DNA from: Eimeria necatrix
Taxonomy: Eukaryota > Apicomplexa > Conoidasida > Eucoccidiorida > Eimeriidae
NCBI RefSeq assembly: GCF_000499385.1
Contig: NW_013655124.1
Span: 7,248-53,375, forward strand
DNA length: 46,128 nucleotides
Direction: 5' to 3'
In this document: piece after piece, positions 11,558 to 21,591 of the stretch
Numbering within the stretch: position 1 is the stretch's first letter
How the letters are laid out: every line of letters starts with the position of its first letter
The notes under the pieces: generated by a model
What the model was told of the DNA's origin: nothing
The model's database searches: none
What the model saw: the letters and a program-made list of their open reading frames with translations, nothing else
Made by a program: the position numbers and the translations under genes

Positions 11558-14500
11558 ATTCGAACGCAACTCGAGAGACGAAGGAAAAGACAGACGCAGC
11601 TCTTCAAAAGCCGCCACAGACCGACAGCAGCCCCAAGCCTTTGCCGGAGCCGAACTTTCAGCACCGCAAAACGCGAGACAGAATAAGAAGGGCCAAGAAG
11701 CAGCACCGGTGAGTTTTCCAGTTATGGAAAGCAGCAAAGTCAGGCAATTAAAGCTGCGGCAGCAGCAGAAAGCTCGAAGCAGCAGCAGAAAGCTCGACAA
11801 ACCGGCAGCGGAGTGCAGAAAGCTGCAGCTGCAGCAGCAGCAGCAGCAGCAGAAAGCTGCAGCAGCAGCAGCAGCAGCAGCAGCAGAAAGCTGCAGCTCC
11901 AGAGTCGCTGCTTGGCTGCAGAGGAGATATCCACTGGAGCGAATGGAGCAAATTCAGATATGCAGAAACGGACTTCTGCGAAAGGTCGATGCACATTCGT
12001 GAAAACCTCCCCAGGATCTACAAGGCGAACACCACTCTTGTGGGTGCGTCTGGCCTCTCTCTGCCTCCATTTTTTAGCCAAATATCATTATTTGGTCAAT
12101 TTTGAAACATTTGGGTCCATTTTGATGCAGTATTCCTTTTCTTTTCCCTCAGATTCTCTCTGACGAATGGCGGGGTCGGTGGCTGTTGTGGCGCCCGCAT
12201 TGCCAGCGCTGCTGCGGCTGTTTTCCCGTTTTTATTGCTTATTTGTTTTCATTTTTAGTTTTCTTTTGCGTTTCAGACTTTATTCGCAACTACGAAGTCC
12301 CCGGGAGGCCTGTGCTGCTGTGCGGGTGGATGGAGGACTGGCCGGCGATGCGCCGCTGGGATATCGAAAGCCTGCGGCGCGCCTACAGGACGGCGAAGTT
12401 CAAAGTTGGAGAAAAAGACAATGGAGATAAAATAAAACTCAAAATTGTGCGCGAAGAGAACTTTGGCGGAGTTTTCCAAGAGGCTGGGGAGTTCGTGTTG
12501 CTGCTGCGTTTGTCGTGGGACTGTGGACTGATCCTTTTGAATTCTCCCGATCCTTCTTTTTTTAATTAATTAGTTCATTTATTTTGAATTCTCCAGATCC
12601 TTCTTTTTTAATTTATTTATTTATTTATTTTGTAGCTTTGTGTTGTCTGTGGCTGCTCAGAAGTACTTCATTGACTATTTGAAACAGCAAAACGACGACT
12701 CGCCGCTTTACCTCTTCGAGTCTGCAGTGGAGGACAAGGCGAACACATGGTGAGTGCAGCCGCAAGTGCCGCATGCAACTAAAAAAGAAAATAAAAATAA
12801 AAATAAAAAATAAATTAAAATCTTTTCAGTTTTTTATTTTATTTTCTGCTTTATTTGACTTCTTTTGTGCGCAGCGGCTTGTTGAATGACTGGCGAGTGC
12901 CTGAACTCTTCCCCGTGGACCTGCACGCCATCGTGGGAGAAGAGCGGCGGCCCCCGTGAGCTTCTGTGGCCTTCATAGGAGTTAAAAATGGAAATGTTTG
13001 CAAAATTAGTTCAAAATTAGTTCAAATAAATCCAAAAAAGGACCATTTAAGGCCCTTTTTCTCCTTTTCTGTCTTCTTCTTGCTGCAGCTACCGCTGGTT
13101 CTGCATTGGCCCCAAAAGAAGCGGCACTACTGTCCACACAGACCCCCTAGGCACAGCGGCCTGGAACGCAGTGACTTCGGGCTACAAGCGGTGGGCCATT
13201 TGGGGATAAGTTGCTGCTGCTGCCTGCTGCAGTAGGGCACTTGGGGGCCCCCAGGGGCCCCCGGGGGCCCCCAGGGGCCCCCGGGGGCGCTCAGGGGCCC
13301 CCAGGGGCCCCCGGGGGCCCCCAGGGGCCTCCAGGGGCGCTCAGGGGCCCCCAGGGGCCCCCGGGGGCCCCCAGGGGCCCCCAAGGGCCCCCGGGGTTAG
13401 TTTTGCGCAGAGTTGCGGGGCTTTCCGAGCTCCAGTGGCTGCCAGTGGCGGCTGAGACCTCAGCGAGCGTTTGGGGGAGTTTGGGTTTGCGGGGAAGTCC
13501 GGGAGTGGCGAAGTGGCTGTGGGGCGGTGGCTGCAGGTGGGCTTTATTTCCCCCGGAGACTTCGAAGGAAATAGTGAAGGGAAAACACCTCTTGAAGGCC
13601 GGAGAAGACGACGAGCCAATTATGTGGTTCGACAAGCTTTTGCCGCGCATCAAGGAGAAGTATCCTGAGACGGAAGTCTACGAGGTGAGCGCAGCAGCGG
13701 GGAAAGCCGCCGATCTGCGCATTTCTTGGCCTTTTTTTGTCTTTTAATTAATTTAATAAACTCTTAAAACCAAAGTAAACCCTTTGGGGGCCCCCAGGGG
13801 CCCCCAGGGGCCCCCAAAGGGTTTACTTTGCTGCAGCAACTCGCTGCAAGTTGCACTTTGCAAGTGGAAAGCCGTGCGCTTAAATGGTTCTTTTTGGGAT
13901 TTAATTTGTTTAATTTATTCTTTTTGGCGCTGCAGCGCATGCAGCTTCCCGTGGAAACCATTCCCTGCCCCAACTGGTGCATGCATTCCTGAACAGATGA
14001 CGCGCATGCCTGCATGCATGCACGCACGCATGCATGCATGCATGCGCAGCCCCGAACACCGAATTGTTTGCAAAATTGCTTATAAAAGTGGAAATAAGGG
14101 AATAAATATTATTATTTTAAACCTTTGGGGCCGCTGGGTGCTGCGTGCGGCGCGCAGTGCGTGCAGCGGCCGGGGGAAATCATCTTCGTGCCGCCCAACT
14201 GGTGGCACGCAGTGCTGAATTTGGCCGACTGCGTCGCCTGCACTCAAAACTTTTCTTCTTTTGGCTTTCTGGGCGCCGCCTGGCGCAAACTGCGGCGGGG
14301 GCGCCGCCGGCTGGCCGCCCAGTGGCTCGCGCGCCTCCAGCAGTTCTTTCCCGAGAAAGAAATCGCTGGACAGCTCCTACAGCTCAACCAGTGAGGGAGA
14401 CGCTGCTGCAGCAACTGCTGCAGCAACTGCTGCAGCAAGGGCTGCAGCAACTGCTGCAGCAAGGGCTGCAGCAACTGCTGCAGCAAGGGCTGCAGCAAGT

Positions 14501-14830
14501 GCTGCAGCAACTGCTGCAGCAACTGCTGCAGCAAGGGTTGCAGCACAGAAAGCGCTGCAGCAAGTGCTGTGGCAAGTGCTGCAGTAAGTGCTGCAGCAAG
14601 TGCTGCAGCAAGTGCTGCAGCAACTGCTGCAGCAACTGCTGCAGTCAAATGCTGCAGCAAGTGCTGCAGCAAGTGCAAGTGCTGCAGCAAGTGCTGCAGC
14701 AAGTGCTGCAGCTGAATGCGTGTTGCAGTTGAAGTTGGTTTGGGTTTGTTGGCCTCAGGCTGGACGGCTGGGAGGTGCGGTCGGGGAAGTTTTGCCGCGT
14801 GCGTGCGGCGAGCGGCTTCGCGACGGACGC

Positions 14831-14880
<50 letters not shown>

Positions 14881-15086
14881 CGTCTTCAGACGACGAAGAC
14901 GAGCTGGCCGAGGTGCAGCAAACTGTGCAGCGCATGCGCAGCAGCATCCCCCCCGAGGCCTGGAAAGCTTACTTCCCGCAGGGGCCCCACAGCCTGCCGC
15001 AGCAGAAGACCCCGCTGGCCCGGCTGACGGGGTCTTGGGAAAAAAACGGAGTTGAAGCAGCAGCAAAAACCCAAGTTCAAGCGGCC

Positions 15087-15132
<46 letters not shown>

Positions 15133-15167
15133 ACGGCAAGCGACAGAAAACGCTGTCTTTGCTTTAG
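11428..15167 (+). CDS. JMJD6: JmjC-domain Fe(II)/2-oxoglutarate oxygenase, JMJD6 type
   Basis: Predicted nuclear lysyl hydroxylase/demethylase-family enzyme. Ten exons close in frame: 11428-11708, 11922-12043, 12277-12446, 12661-12749, 12875-12955, 13089-13190, 13537-13684, 13936-13950, 14158-14390, 14759-15167, giving 549 aa. Family landmarks appear in order: [130 protein letters not shown] and TQNFSS. The metal triad is His264, Asp266 and His353; Lys281 corresponds to the 2-oxoglutarate-binding Lys. An Ala/Gln homopolymer precedes the domain. The tail has a poly-Ser run, an acidic patch ([13 protein letters not shown]), poly-Ala and a basic end (DGKRQK), resembling the Ser-rich tail of animal JMJD6. 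The 15-nt exon 13936-13950 is the least certain part. Confidence 0.9.
13243..13396. repeat. Tandem GGGGCCCCC(A/C/G) repeat in JMJD6 intron 6
   Basis: About fifteen units of roughly 10 bp alternating G4-5 and C4-5 (GGGGCCCCCA, GGGGCCCCCG). The unit is self-complementary, so the block can form hairpins on either strand. It fills much of the intron 13191-13536 that splits the Lys-Arg-Trp motif of the JmjC domain. Confidence 0.95.
13771..13830. repeat. Perfect inverted repeat, 20-bp arms
   Basis: Arms 13771-13790 and 13811-13830 are exact reverse complements (each carries AAAGTAAACCCTTTGGGGG or its complement). They flank a 20-bp centre of two CCCCCAGGGG units. It lies in the intron 13685-13935 of the JMJD6 gene and resembles a fold-back element. 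Confidence 0.93.
14007..14047. repeat. TGCA/TGCATGCA cluster
   Basis: A short run of overlapping TGCATGCA and GCACGCACGC units lies in the intron before the exon with the third metal ligand of JMJD6. TGCATGCA is a known binding motif of apicomplexan AP2 factors, but a simple TGCA repeat is an equally good explanation. Confidence 0.7.
14400..14716. repeat. (CTGCAGCAA)n minisatellite in JMJD6 intron 9
   Basis: About thirty copies of CTGCAGCAA and variants (CTGCAGCAAGG, GTGCTGCAGCAA) fill most of intron 14391-14758. Each contains the palindrome CTGCAG. Both strands stay open, so long spurious Gln/Leu reading frames arise here. Confidence 0.93.
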
Positions 15168-15207
15168 TGGGAAGAAAGCAGCAAAAAGCCAAGTTCAAGC
15201 GGCCCCC

Positions 15208-15250
<43 letters not shown>

Positions 15251-15327
15251 ACGGCAAGCGACAGAAAACGCTGTCTTTGCTTTAGTGGAGGCGAAAGCAG
15301 CAAAAACCCAAGTTCAAGCGGGCCCCT

Positions 15328-15375
<48 letters not shown>

Positions 15376-15416
15376 GCAAGCGACAGAAAACGCTGTCTTT
15401 GCTTTAGTGGAGGCGA
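15058..15416 (+). repeat. Threefold tandem duplication of the JMJD6 3' coding end, unit about 120 bp
   Basis: Three copies start near 15058, 15178 and 15297. Each has AAGTTCAAGCGG, a (GCT)n run, and GACGGCAAGCGACAGAAAAC leading to CTGTCTTTGCTTTAG. In the first copy this encodes the last residues of JMJD6 (poly-Ala, [11 protein letters not shown]) and its TAG stop at 15165-15167. Copies two and three lie in the 3' flank and preserve the same tail and stop, so slippage could lengthen or swap the C-terminus. Confidence 0.9.
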
Positions 15417-15468
15417 CACTCTGGACACTGCGGGGAAACATTTCAAATTTAAATGAAAGCGAAACTGG

Positions 15469-15567
15469 GGTGTACGTACACCGCAGCTGCGCGCAGCTGC
15501 GGTGTACGTACACCGCAGCGCGGGCAGCTCGCTGCGGTGTACGTACACCGCAGCGCGGGCAGCTCGC
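15469..15567. repeat. Three TGTACGTACA palindromes in tandem
   Basis: Decamers lie at 15471-15480, 15503-15512 and 15538-15547. The last two sit in 24-bp perfect palindromes (15496-15519, 15531-15554) with GCTGCGG arms, followed each time by GCGGGCAGCTCG. The cluster lies between the convergent JMJD6 and MRPL16 genes. Confidence 0.93.
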
Positions 15568-15690
15568 TGCTGCTGCTGCTTCGGCGATTTAAGTTGGGAG
15601 AAATGCATTAATTGTTTTCAACTTTTGCAATGGAAAAAGTCCAAACAAAGAAGCGAAACAAATGCACTTCCCCTTCTTGCAACACAACAG

Positions 15691-15703
15691 TCAGGGAAGA
15701 CCC

Positions 15704-15747
<44 letters not shown>

Positions 15748-17004
15748 AGGCAGCGACTGCAGCAGCTTTCTGCGCACAGCGTCCGTGCGCGCCGCGGCGT
15801 CTTGTCTTCGCTTTTGCTGCGCCAAGTGCTGCAGACTCTTGAGGGGAAAATAATTATTTTGTTCTCTAAAAACTACGGGAAAAGGCAGTTTTGCTGCTGC
15901 TGCTTTGAAGGCCCGGAAGTTCGGCGCCTGCGGCAGCAAACTTTCGAATGGACTTGGCTGCGGAATGTGAAACAACACGCGCCCTGAGCAGCACACCACG
16001 CAGCCACCAAACCACCAGCTGCAGCAGCAGCTGCAGCAGGAACTGCAGCACGAGCTGCAGCAGCAGCTGCAGCAGCAGCTGCAGGAGGAGATGCAGCAGG
16101 AGCTGCAGCAGGAACTGCAGCAGGAACTGCAGCAAGAACTGCAGCAGGAACTGCAGCAGGAACTGCAGCAAGAACTGCAGCAGGAACTGCAGCAGGAACT
16201 GCAGCAGGAGCTGCAGCAGGAGCTGCAGCAGGAGCTGCAGCAGGAGCTGCAGCAGGGACTGCAGCAGGAGCTGCAGCAGCAGCAGCAGCAAAGAAGCAAA
16301 GGAAATACCTGCAGGGACTCTGGCCACGAAGTGGTCTATGGCCCCCTTGCCCTGCCCCATCTTCACTCCTTCTGCTTTTCGCGTCACTGGGTAAGTTGCA
16401 TGCACTGTCTGCAGCAGTTCTTTCGAGCGGCCCAAGTAGCTGCATGCATGCGCAGCAGCAGCCCGCAAGCCTGCTGCTGCAGCGCAGCAGCAAGCCTGCT
16501 GCTGCAGCGCAGCAGCAAGCCTGCTGCTGCAGCGCAGCAGCAGCGCGCTGCAGCGCAGCAGCAGCGCGCTGCAGCGCAGCAGCAGCCACGCGCTGCTGCG
16601 GCGCAGCAGCAGCGACGGACTGCTGCGCCGCAGCAGCTTGCTGCTGCGATGCACGCGAGTGCTGCACAGCCAGCTAGCTGCTGCGCTGCAGCTAGCTGCT
16701 GCGCTGCAGCTAGCTGCTGCGCTGCAGCTAGCTGCTGCGCTGCAGCTAGCCGGCGCAGCAGCTAGCTGGCCTTGTGGCCTTATGGGCCTTTTAGAACTTC
16801 CGGAAAGAAGCAAAGTTGGGAGGACATGAGTTGAAGCAGCAGCAGCTTTCACGTAAGAAGCAACCAGACTCAATTTCCCACCATTATTGAAAACTAATTA
16901 GCAAAAAAATGCAAATAAATTCAAATAAATGCATTTATTGTGTCAGAGAGCCCCAGCATTCCTGGAAAGTGCTGCTGCGGCCCCGCCGCAGCACGCAGGG
17001 TCAC

Positions 17005-17049
<45 letters not shown>

Positions 17050-17227
17050 GCTCTCACCGCCGCAGCGTCCTCCTGGCCTGCTCGAGCTGCTGCTCCGTGA
17101 CTCTGTGGGGCGCTGCAGCCACGAGGGTCTTCCCCAGCTTCACTTCGGGCTCGAGCAGCGGCACAATGCGCCCCTTGGGGCACTTTATGCGCACTTGCTG
17201 CGGCGGCTTGAAGCGCAGCGGCGGCAT
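15691..17227 (-). CDS. MRPL16: Mitochondrial large-subunit ribosomal protein uL16
   Basis: Structural protein of the mitochondrial 50S-type subunit, near the peptidyl-transferase centre. Three exons close in frame: 17058-17227, 16309-16439 and 15691-15983, giving 197 aa. Start ATG 17227 gives MPPLRFKPPQQ. RVTEQQLEQARRTLRR matches the bacterial helix before RQGK-W, followed by YPVTRKAEGVKMGQGKGAID at residues 73-92, the family signature (TRK-x-G-x-RMG-x-GKGAIDH in animals). VPAGRVLFHIP and FRAFKAAAAKLPFPVVF match the C-terminal half. A poly-Ala tail ends at TGA 15691-15693. Human and bacterial relatives have a conserved core of similar length. The split CG/C and G/GG codons are joined exactly. 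A mitochondrial rather than apicoplast location is inferred from the closer match to animal mitochondrial L16. No obvious cleavable presequence was seen. Confidence 0.92.
16018..16288. repeat. (CTGCAGCAGGAA/G)n 12-bp minisatellite in MRPL16 intron 2
   Basis: Some twenty units of CTGCAGCAGGA(A/G), with CTGCAGCAG variants at the left end, fill the intron between 15983 and 16309. Every unit contains the CTGCAG palindrome. Confidence 0.93.
16445..16770. repeat. CTGCAGCGCAGCAG and GCTAGCTGCTGCGCTGCA tandem repeats in MRPL16 intron 1
   Basis: A 19-bp-type repeat (CTGCTGCAGCGCAGCAGCAAG) spans about 16485-16600. An 18-bp unit GCTAGCTGCTGCGCTGCA, five copies, spans about 16672-16750. Both units are largely self-complementary. 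Confidence 0.88.
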
Positions 17228-17401
17228 TTGGCATTCGAAATGCGGCTAAGTCGGAGCGGCCATGGAGGCTGGGAAAAAAGGGCAAAAGCCGCGCCTGTGC
17301 GGCCGCTGGGGCTGGGAAGATCGCGCGGGAAAGCGGGCAAAGGCCGGGCGAACTGCAGCGCGCGCGTGCACTCCGAGTCAGTAAAAACGCCATTTCTCGC
17401 A

Positions 17402-17821
17402 ATTATTTGTCCCTAATTAATGCTTTTCGGATTAATAGAGCTCGCAGTGAAGGGGCTGCCGAAGACTGCCGACAGCCCGAGCGCAGACTTGCATGCGCAG
17501 CTGAAACTGCAGCTGAGAACGCCAACGGAAAGTCAGGCTAGTTAGGCTCGTGTGCAACTAAATAGACCAATTAACTGCAACAAATTAAGAATAAAAGCCA
17601 GAAAAAGAACAAATTGATAACTGTGGCTGGTCTTTAGCGCCTCATTAAGACAGAGGGCTGTTCGCCAATGTGCGCGGCAGTGTTCTTCTCCAGCCGCTCA
17701 CTCGCAGGCACATGAGAATCCCTGAGCGAATGGCAGAAATGGCAAAACGCCAATTATACAAATGAATAATTTACATTAAATTAATTAAAGAAAAAAAAAA
17801 GAAAAATGAAAGCAAAAAGAG
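17402..17821. other. Start of repeat-poor block, no gene seen
   Basis: CAG/CTG runs stop abruptly at about 17.05 kb. This stretch, upstream of MRPL16 and beside the tRNA genes, shows no supportable reading frame or repeat. Confidence 0.5.
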
Positions 17822-17894
17822 CACACCAGATGGGACTCGAACCCACAACCTTAGCCTTAGGAGGGCTACGCGCTATCCATTGCGCCACTGGTGC
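17822..17894 (-). tRNA. tRNA-Arg (anticodon CCT)
   Basis: Reverse complement folds as a cloverleaf of 73 nt: acceptor GCACCAG/CTGGTGT (one G-T pair), D-arm GCGC..GCGC, anticodon stem TAGCC/GGCTA with loop CTCCTAA (anticodon CCT, reads AGG), T-arm GTGGG/CCCAT with loop TTCGAGT. Discriminator G, no intron, no encoded CCA. The internal A and B boxes (TGGCGCAATGG, GGTTCGAGTCC) are standard. A second identical copy lies 140 bp away. Confidence 0.97.
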
Positions 17895-18034
17895 TCAAGT
17901 TGACCACTCGAAATGCGATCTGCATCATGTTGCAAATAAAGTTGCATTAAAATGGAATTATTTTTCCAGAAAGTTCTCACCAGCCTTTTGAAAAGAGAAA
18001 ATAACTTCAAATGCGCACAAGGAGTCAAAAGGAG

Positions 18035-18107
18035 CACACCAGATGGGACTCGAACCCACAACCTTAGCCTTAGGAGGGCTACGCGCTATCCATTGCGCCA
18101 CTGGTGC
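18035..18107 (-). tRNA. tRNA-Arg (anticodon CCT), second copy
   Basis: Identical over all 73 nt to the copy at 17822-17894 and on the same strand, 213 bp away. Only a few flanking bases (AGAGCAC/GGAGCAC side) are shared, so homogenisation or purifying selection, not a recent long duplication, best explains the identity. Confidence 0.97.
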
Positions 18108-18729
18108 TCGAAATCCCGGGCCTTTATTAATCGGTTTTATATGATAAAGGCTCCTAAAAGTACTTTTATTAATCATTTTTTCATGATTAAGCCTTCTAGA
18201 AGCATCAATTTGAGCCATTTTTGAACAATTGTTGCCTCCAAGTGGAATAAACTGGAACGCCGTACACTGAAACGGCCATTTGCTTGAATGGGCTTTTATT
18301 CTGCAAAAGCTGCAGAGGCAGCCAGACCTGTACTATCAGCAGAATTAATCCTTTAAAAAGATGCAGCTACTGTGAGTCTTAATATTCAATTGCCTTTAAT
18401 CCGCAGCAGAAGAGTCGGCGCGAGAGCCCGCAGTTGCTGTGCTGCTGCTTATAAAGTTGCTGCCAAACTGCTGCAGAGTTTCACTCCTGAGAACGCCTAC
18501 TCGGGACAAAAATGAAGTTTAAGTCTAAAGACTTAGTCTGGTGCTTCTGCCAAAAGTGAGACACCGCAGTAACCCCTAAAGGCTCCACCACGGCAGGGCC
18601 AAGAAGCCAAAGTTCGGAGCGGACTTGTGCAAATAAGTGGCATATATAATGAAGCCGCTTTAGCAGCACTTTCTGTTCTGTGCAGCGCTGCAGCAAGCGG
18701 GGCGGGCCAGAGGGCTGCAGGGCTTCGTT
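18108..18729. other. Repeat-poor intergenic stretch
   Basis: No supportable gene. It lies upstream (transcriptionally) of the tRNA pair and 3' of the minus-strand membrane protein gene. Two small (TTTATTAATCx)-like copies occur near 18122-18175. Confidence 0.45.
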
Positions 18730-19054
18730 CTAGAACTCAGGGTGAGGCACTGTCTCGGGCAAAGTGTGCGCCACTTCCTTCACCTTTGCGAGAAGTTCGC
18801 TGAGAAGCTGGCGGTGGCTGGGCTGCACAACAGTGGCCATTATGTCTTCTAGAGAAGGCCAAACGAGAGAGCTGAGGAGCCCGTCGAGCGTCCACAGCAG
18901 CACTGAGGCAGCCCCGCCAAGAGAGTCCCAAAGGACCCACAGGCCCTTATCCACGGCGCACAGCGCGCGAACCACCGACACTGCCGCGTCTTCCGGCAAG
19001 TGGGGCCTGCAGAACTCAAATATAAACAAAACCTGGCCACAGAGCACTTGAAAC

Positions 19055-19109
<55 letters not shown>

Positions 19110-20160
19110 AACTTGAATTGGGGATGCCGAAGCGTCGACTCACGCCAGCATAAACGCGCAAGTCCGTACGCAGCCGTATACCCCAGCAGCCAACAAAATG
19201 TAGCCGAGAGTGGAGAAGACGGGGCATATCAGTTTACTCCAAACAGCCCTCAGCAGAAAAGCCCTGCAAGCACCACACTGGGTTTGGCGCAGCTTTCCAT
19301 GCCCGCTTTTCTAATTAGAAAGTTAATGCCACAGATATCCTCTTCAACAAATAGCTGGTAGGCTCTTTTGCGAAGATTAGTGTGAATGCTGTGGCTCTGC
19401 TCTCCCTGTAGCTTTTTTCTTTCAGAGTCACTCCTCTTTGCCCGCATCCATAGTGTGATCTGTTGCACTGAAGTGATTTCAAGGAGCTCCACAGCACTAC
19501 ACAGCCTAAATTAATTTATTTAACATTATGCCTGACTGCTTTATATCCCTAGGCGGCCTTCAGTGCGTGTTTGAGGCAACTTTGAAGCCATGCAGCTTGA
19601 AGGGCTGCAGCTGTGAAAGCTTGAACAGCCTTGAGCAGCAGCAGACAACGTACGCGAAAGCTATCCATTCCGCCAGCGTCAGAACGGAAACAATCCAAGA
19701 CAAATATAATAAGCAGCTCTGGCCGCAAGAGTCGTGAGGAAACACCAGCTTTTCGGTGGCGAAAACGTGCCGCACAAGATTCTGAAACCAGGAAAGCTGA
19801 AACACAGAAGCTGCGAAGCCCCGGAAACACCACAAGCACGGGAAGCAGCAACGAGGATTTAAAAACGCATGCAATCAGTTTTAGAGAAACACTCGGGTGG
19901 AAATAAGCTGATCTATCTACTAATGGCCCCCTGGGGAGGACACCACACGCGAGCTGAAACTGATGTAGTACAACAAGGAAAGCTGAGGGCGAAATAGGCC
20001 TTTCAAGCTCACGAATTCGAATGGGAAGAAACTTTTGTGCGCCGGAAGCTGCGTTTTTCTCCCTCTGAAAACTCATATTTACGTTAATTGTGAATATTGC
20101 ATGTGCGCACAGCCACGCAGAAACCATCACCGCTGCCGCTAAGGCCCTAGCGAGCTTCAT
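18730..20160 (-). CDS. Probable secreted-pathway multi-pass membrane protein, unknown family
   Basis: ATG 20160 starts a signal-peptide-like sequence (MKLARALAAAVMVSAWLCA). Candidate exons follow. One near 19560-19790 has LLYLSWIVSVLTLAEWIAFA. One near 19280-19475 is a charged stretch (KRSDSERKKLQGE, EEDICGINFLIRKAGM). One at about 19140-19250 is a membrane span (FSTLGYILLAAGVYGCV) ending at GTGAGT. The last, about 18730-19016, has LLWTLDGLLSSLVWPSLEDI and a stop after ETVPHPEF. A (CTG)n tract fills the intron before the last exon. I could not close all reading frames, so the exon chain is tentative, and I do not recognise the family. Exons are free of homopolymers, as expected in a repeat-poor block. 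Confidence 0.5.
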
Positions 20161-21194
20161 TTCCGTTCCCTTCAAGTGCAGATATATTTGTTTTTTAATA
20201 TTTATTAACGCTAGGCTAAGCAGTGTGCGAAGGTTTGGCCCTGGAAACGGGGGACCCGCGCAGAACCCACGCGCTCCCTGGCTTGTGTTCACCCCCCAGA
20301 AAGACAACGGGATTAAGGCAACTCTCTGCAGCCGAGAGTTTCGAGATTGTGAAGCCTCGCTAAGGACAAAGGAGAACTGAAAGGAGAAAGCTATGAGCCT
20401 AAATGAAGGGCTGGCGGCGAAGAGTCATGCGAATGGTCAGCGATTCAACTAATTCAACTTGCAAGGGAGCGCCGTTGCAACGGAGAGCAGCAGTTTCTCC
20501 CCATCCGCCCTTTAAATGAGTAAGATTTCAAGTTGAAAAACAGTGGCAAGATAATCTCACTATTTGCTGCACCTGTTGTTCTTAACTCCGCAGTTGGGCC
20601 CGAGCGAGACGCGCCCGTTGGTGGCGGCTGCGGTCCGCGTAGGTGCTGTGGCCCTGCCCCCAGCTTCCCTCCCTCGCCTCGAAATGTTTGCTTTTTAAGT
20701 CTAATTTCCTTCTTTTAAGTTCAAAGGCGCCGCTGCTAGAGGGCCTTTAGCGCCTTCGTCGCCGACTCGCGGGCTCTCACTTCCTGAACGGCAGCCCCAC
20801 GCAATTCCAGTGCAAAGGTGCACATTATTCTCCGCAGCACTTCACCAGAAAGCCGGACGGGGTCCAAAAAGGCCATCTAACTTTGATATTTTCGCTGTTC
20901 TCCCCTGAAGACTGGAGAACCCGGCTGCTAGGGTGAAGGCCAGCAGCCAGGGTGACTCTCTTGAGGAGCAGCAGCAGCGGGCCCTCCCCCCAGGGTTTGT
21001 CTTCGGCGATTCGGCTGTTCTGGAAGTGCTTCAGGCACTGAGACTCCGATGTATGGGGACTTGGGCAGCAGCTGCAGCAGCTGCAGCAGCTAAGGGGTGC
21101 TTCCCCAGCCCTCGCGTCCCCCGCGGCTGGCCCAGAAGAGCTGAATCCGCGGGCGGAAAGGACTTTTGGGCCAAATTTTGAGATGTAAAAGACA
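20161..21194. other. Divergent intergenic region
   Basis: This is the space between the minus-strand membrane protein gene and the giant plus-strand gene, so it should carry both promoters. No conserved coding segment was found. Triplet runs restart at about 20970, marking the edge of repeat-rich block 2. Confidence 0.5.
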
Positions 21195-21392
21195 ATGGAC
21201 TTTGCTGAAGGGCCAGAGCTCTCTGCTGTGGTGGCTGAGGAGGTCCCGCCTCTCGCGTTTCCTTCCATCGGCTGCCTCCAGCTCCGCCGCATTATTGACA
21301 TTCCCTTTGCCTTCCCCTCCGCTGCTGGCCCTGCCAAGGAGTGGCAGCAGCAGCAGCAGCCCTACAGCGCTGCGAGGAGCGACGGCGACGAG

Positions 21393-21439
<47 letters not shown>

Positions 21440-21547
21440 CGACGCGTTCAGCGCCTCGAAGGCCCCGCAGCCGCCGCCGCCGCCCCAAGAGCAAGGTGTT
21501 TCCTTGTTGTCTGGGCTGCTGCGGCGGCTGAGGAGGCAGCCGCAGCG

Positions 21548-21591
<44 letters not shown>

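Noticed and set aside
14400..16770. CRISPR-like array from regularly spaced repeats
   Set aside because: The units are contiguous minisatellites without unique spacers, inside introns of eukaryotic genes.
17806..18224. Short proteins reading through 17.8-18.2 kb (for example GLEPTTLALGGLRAIHC)
   Set aside because: These are translations of the tRNA-Arg genes.
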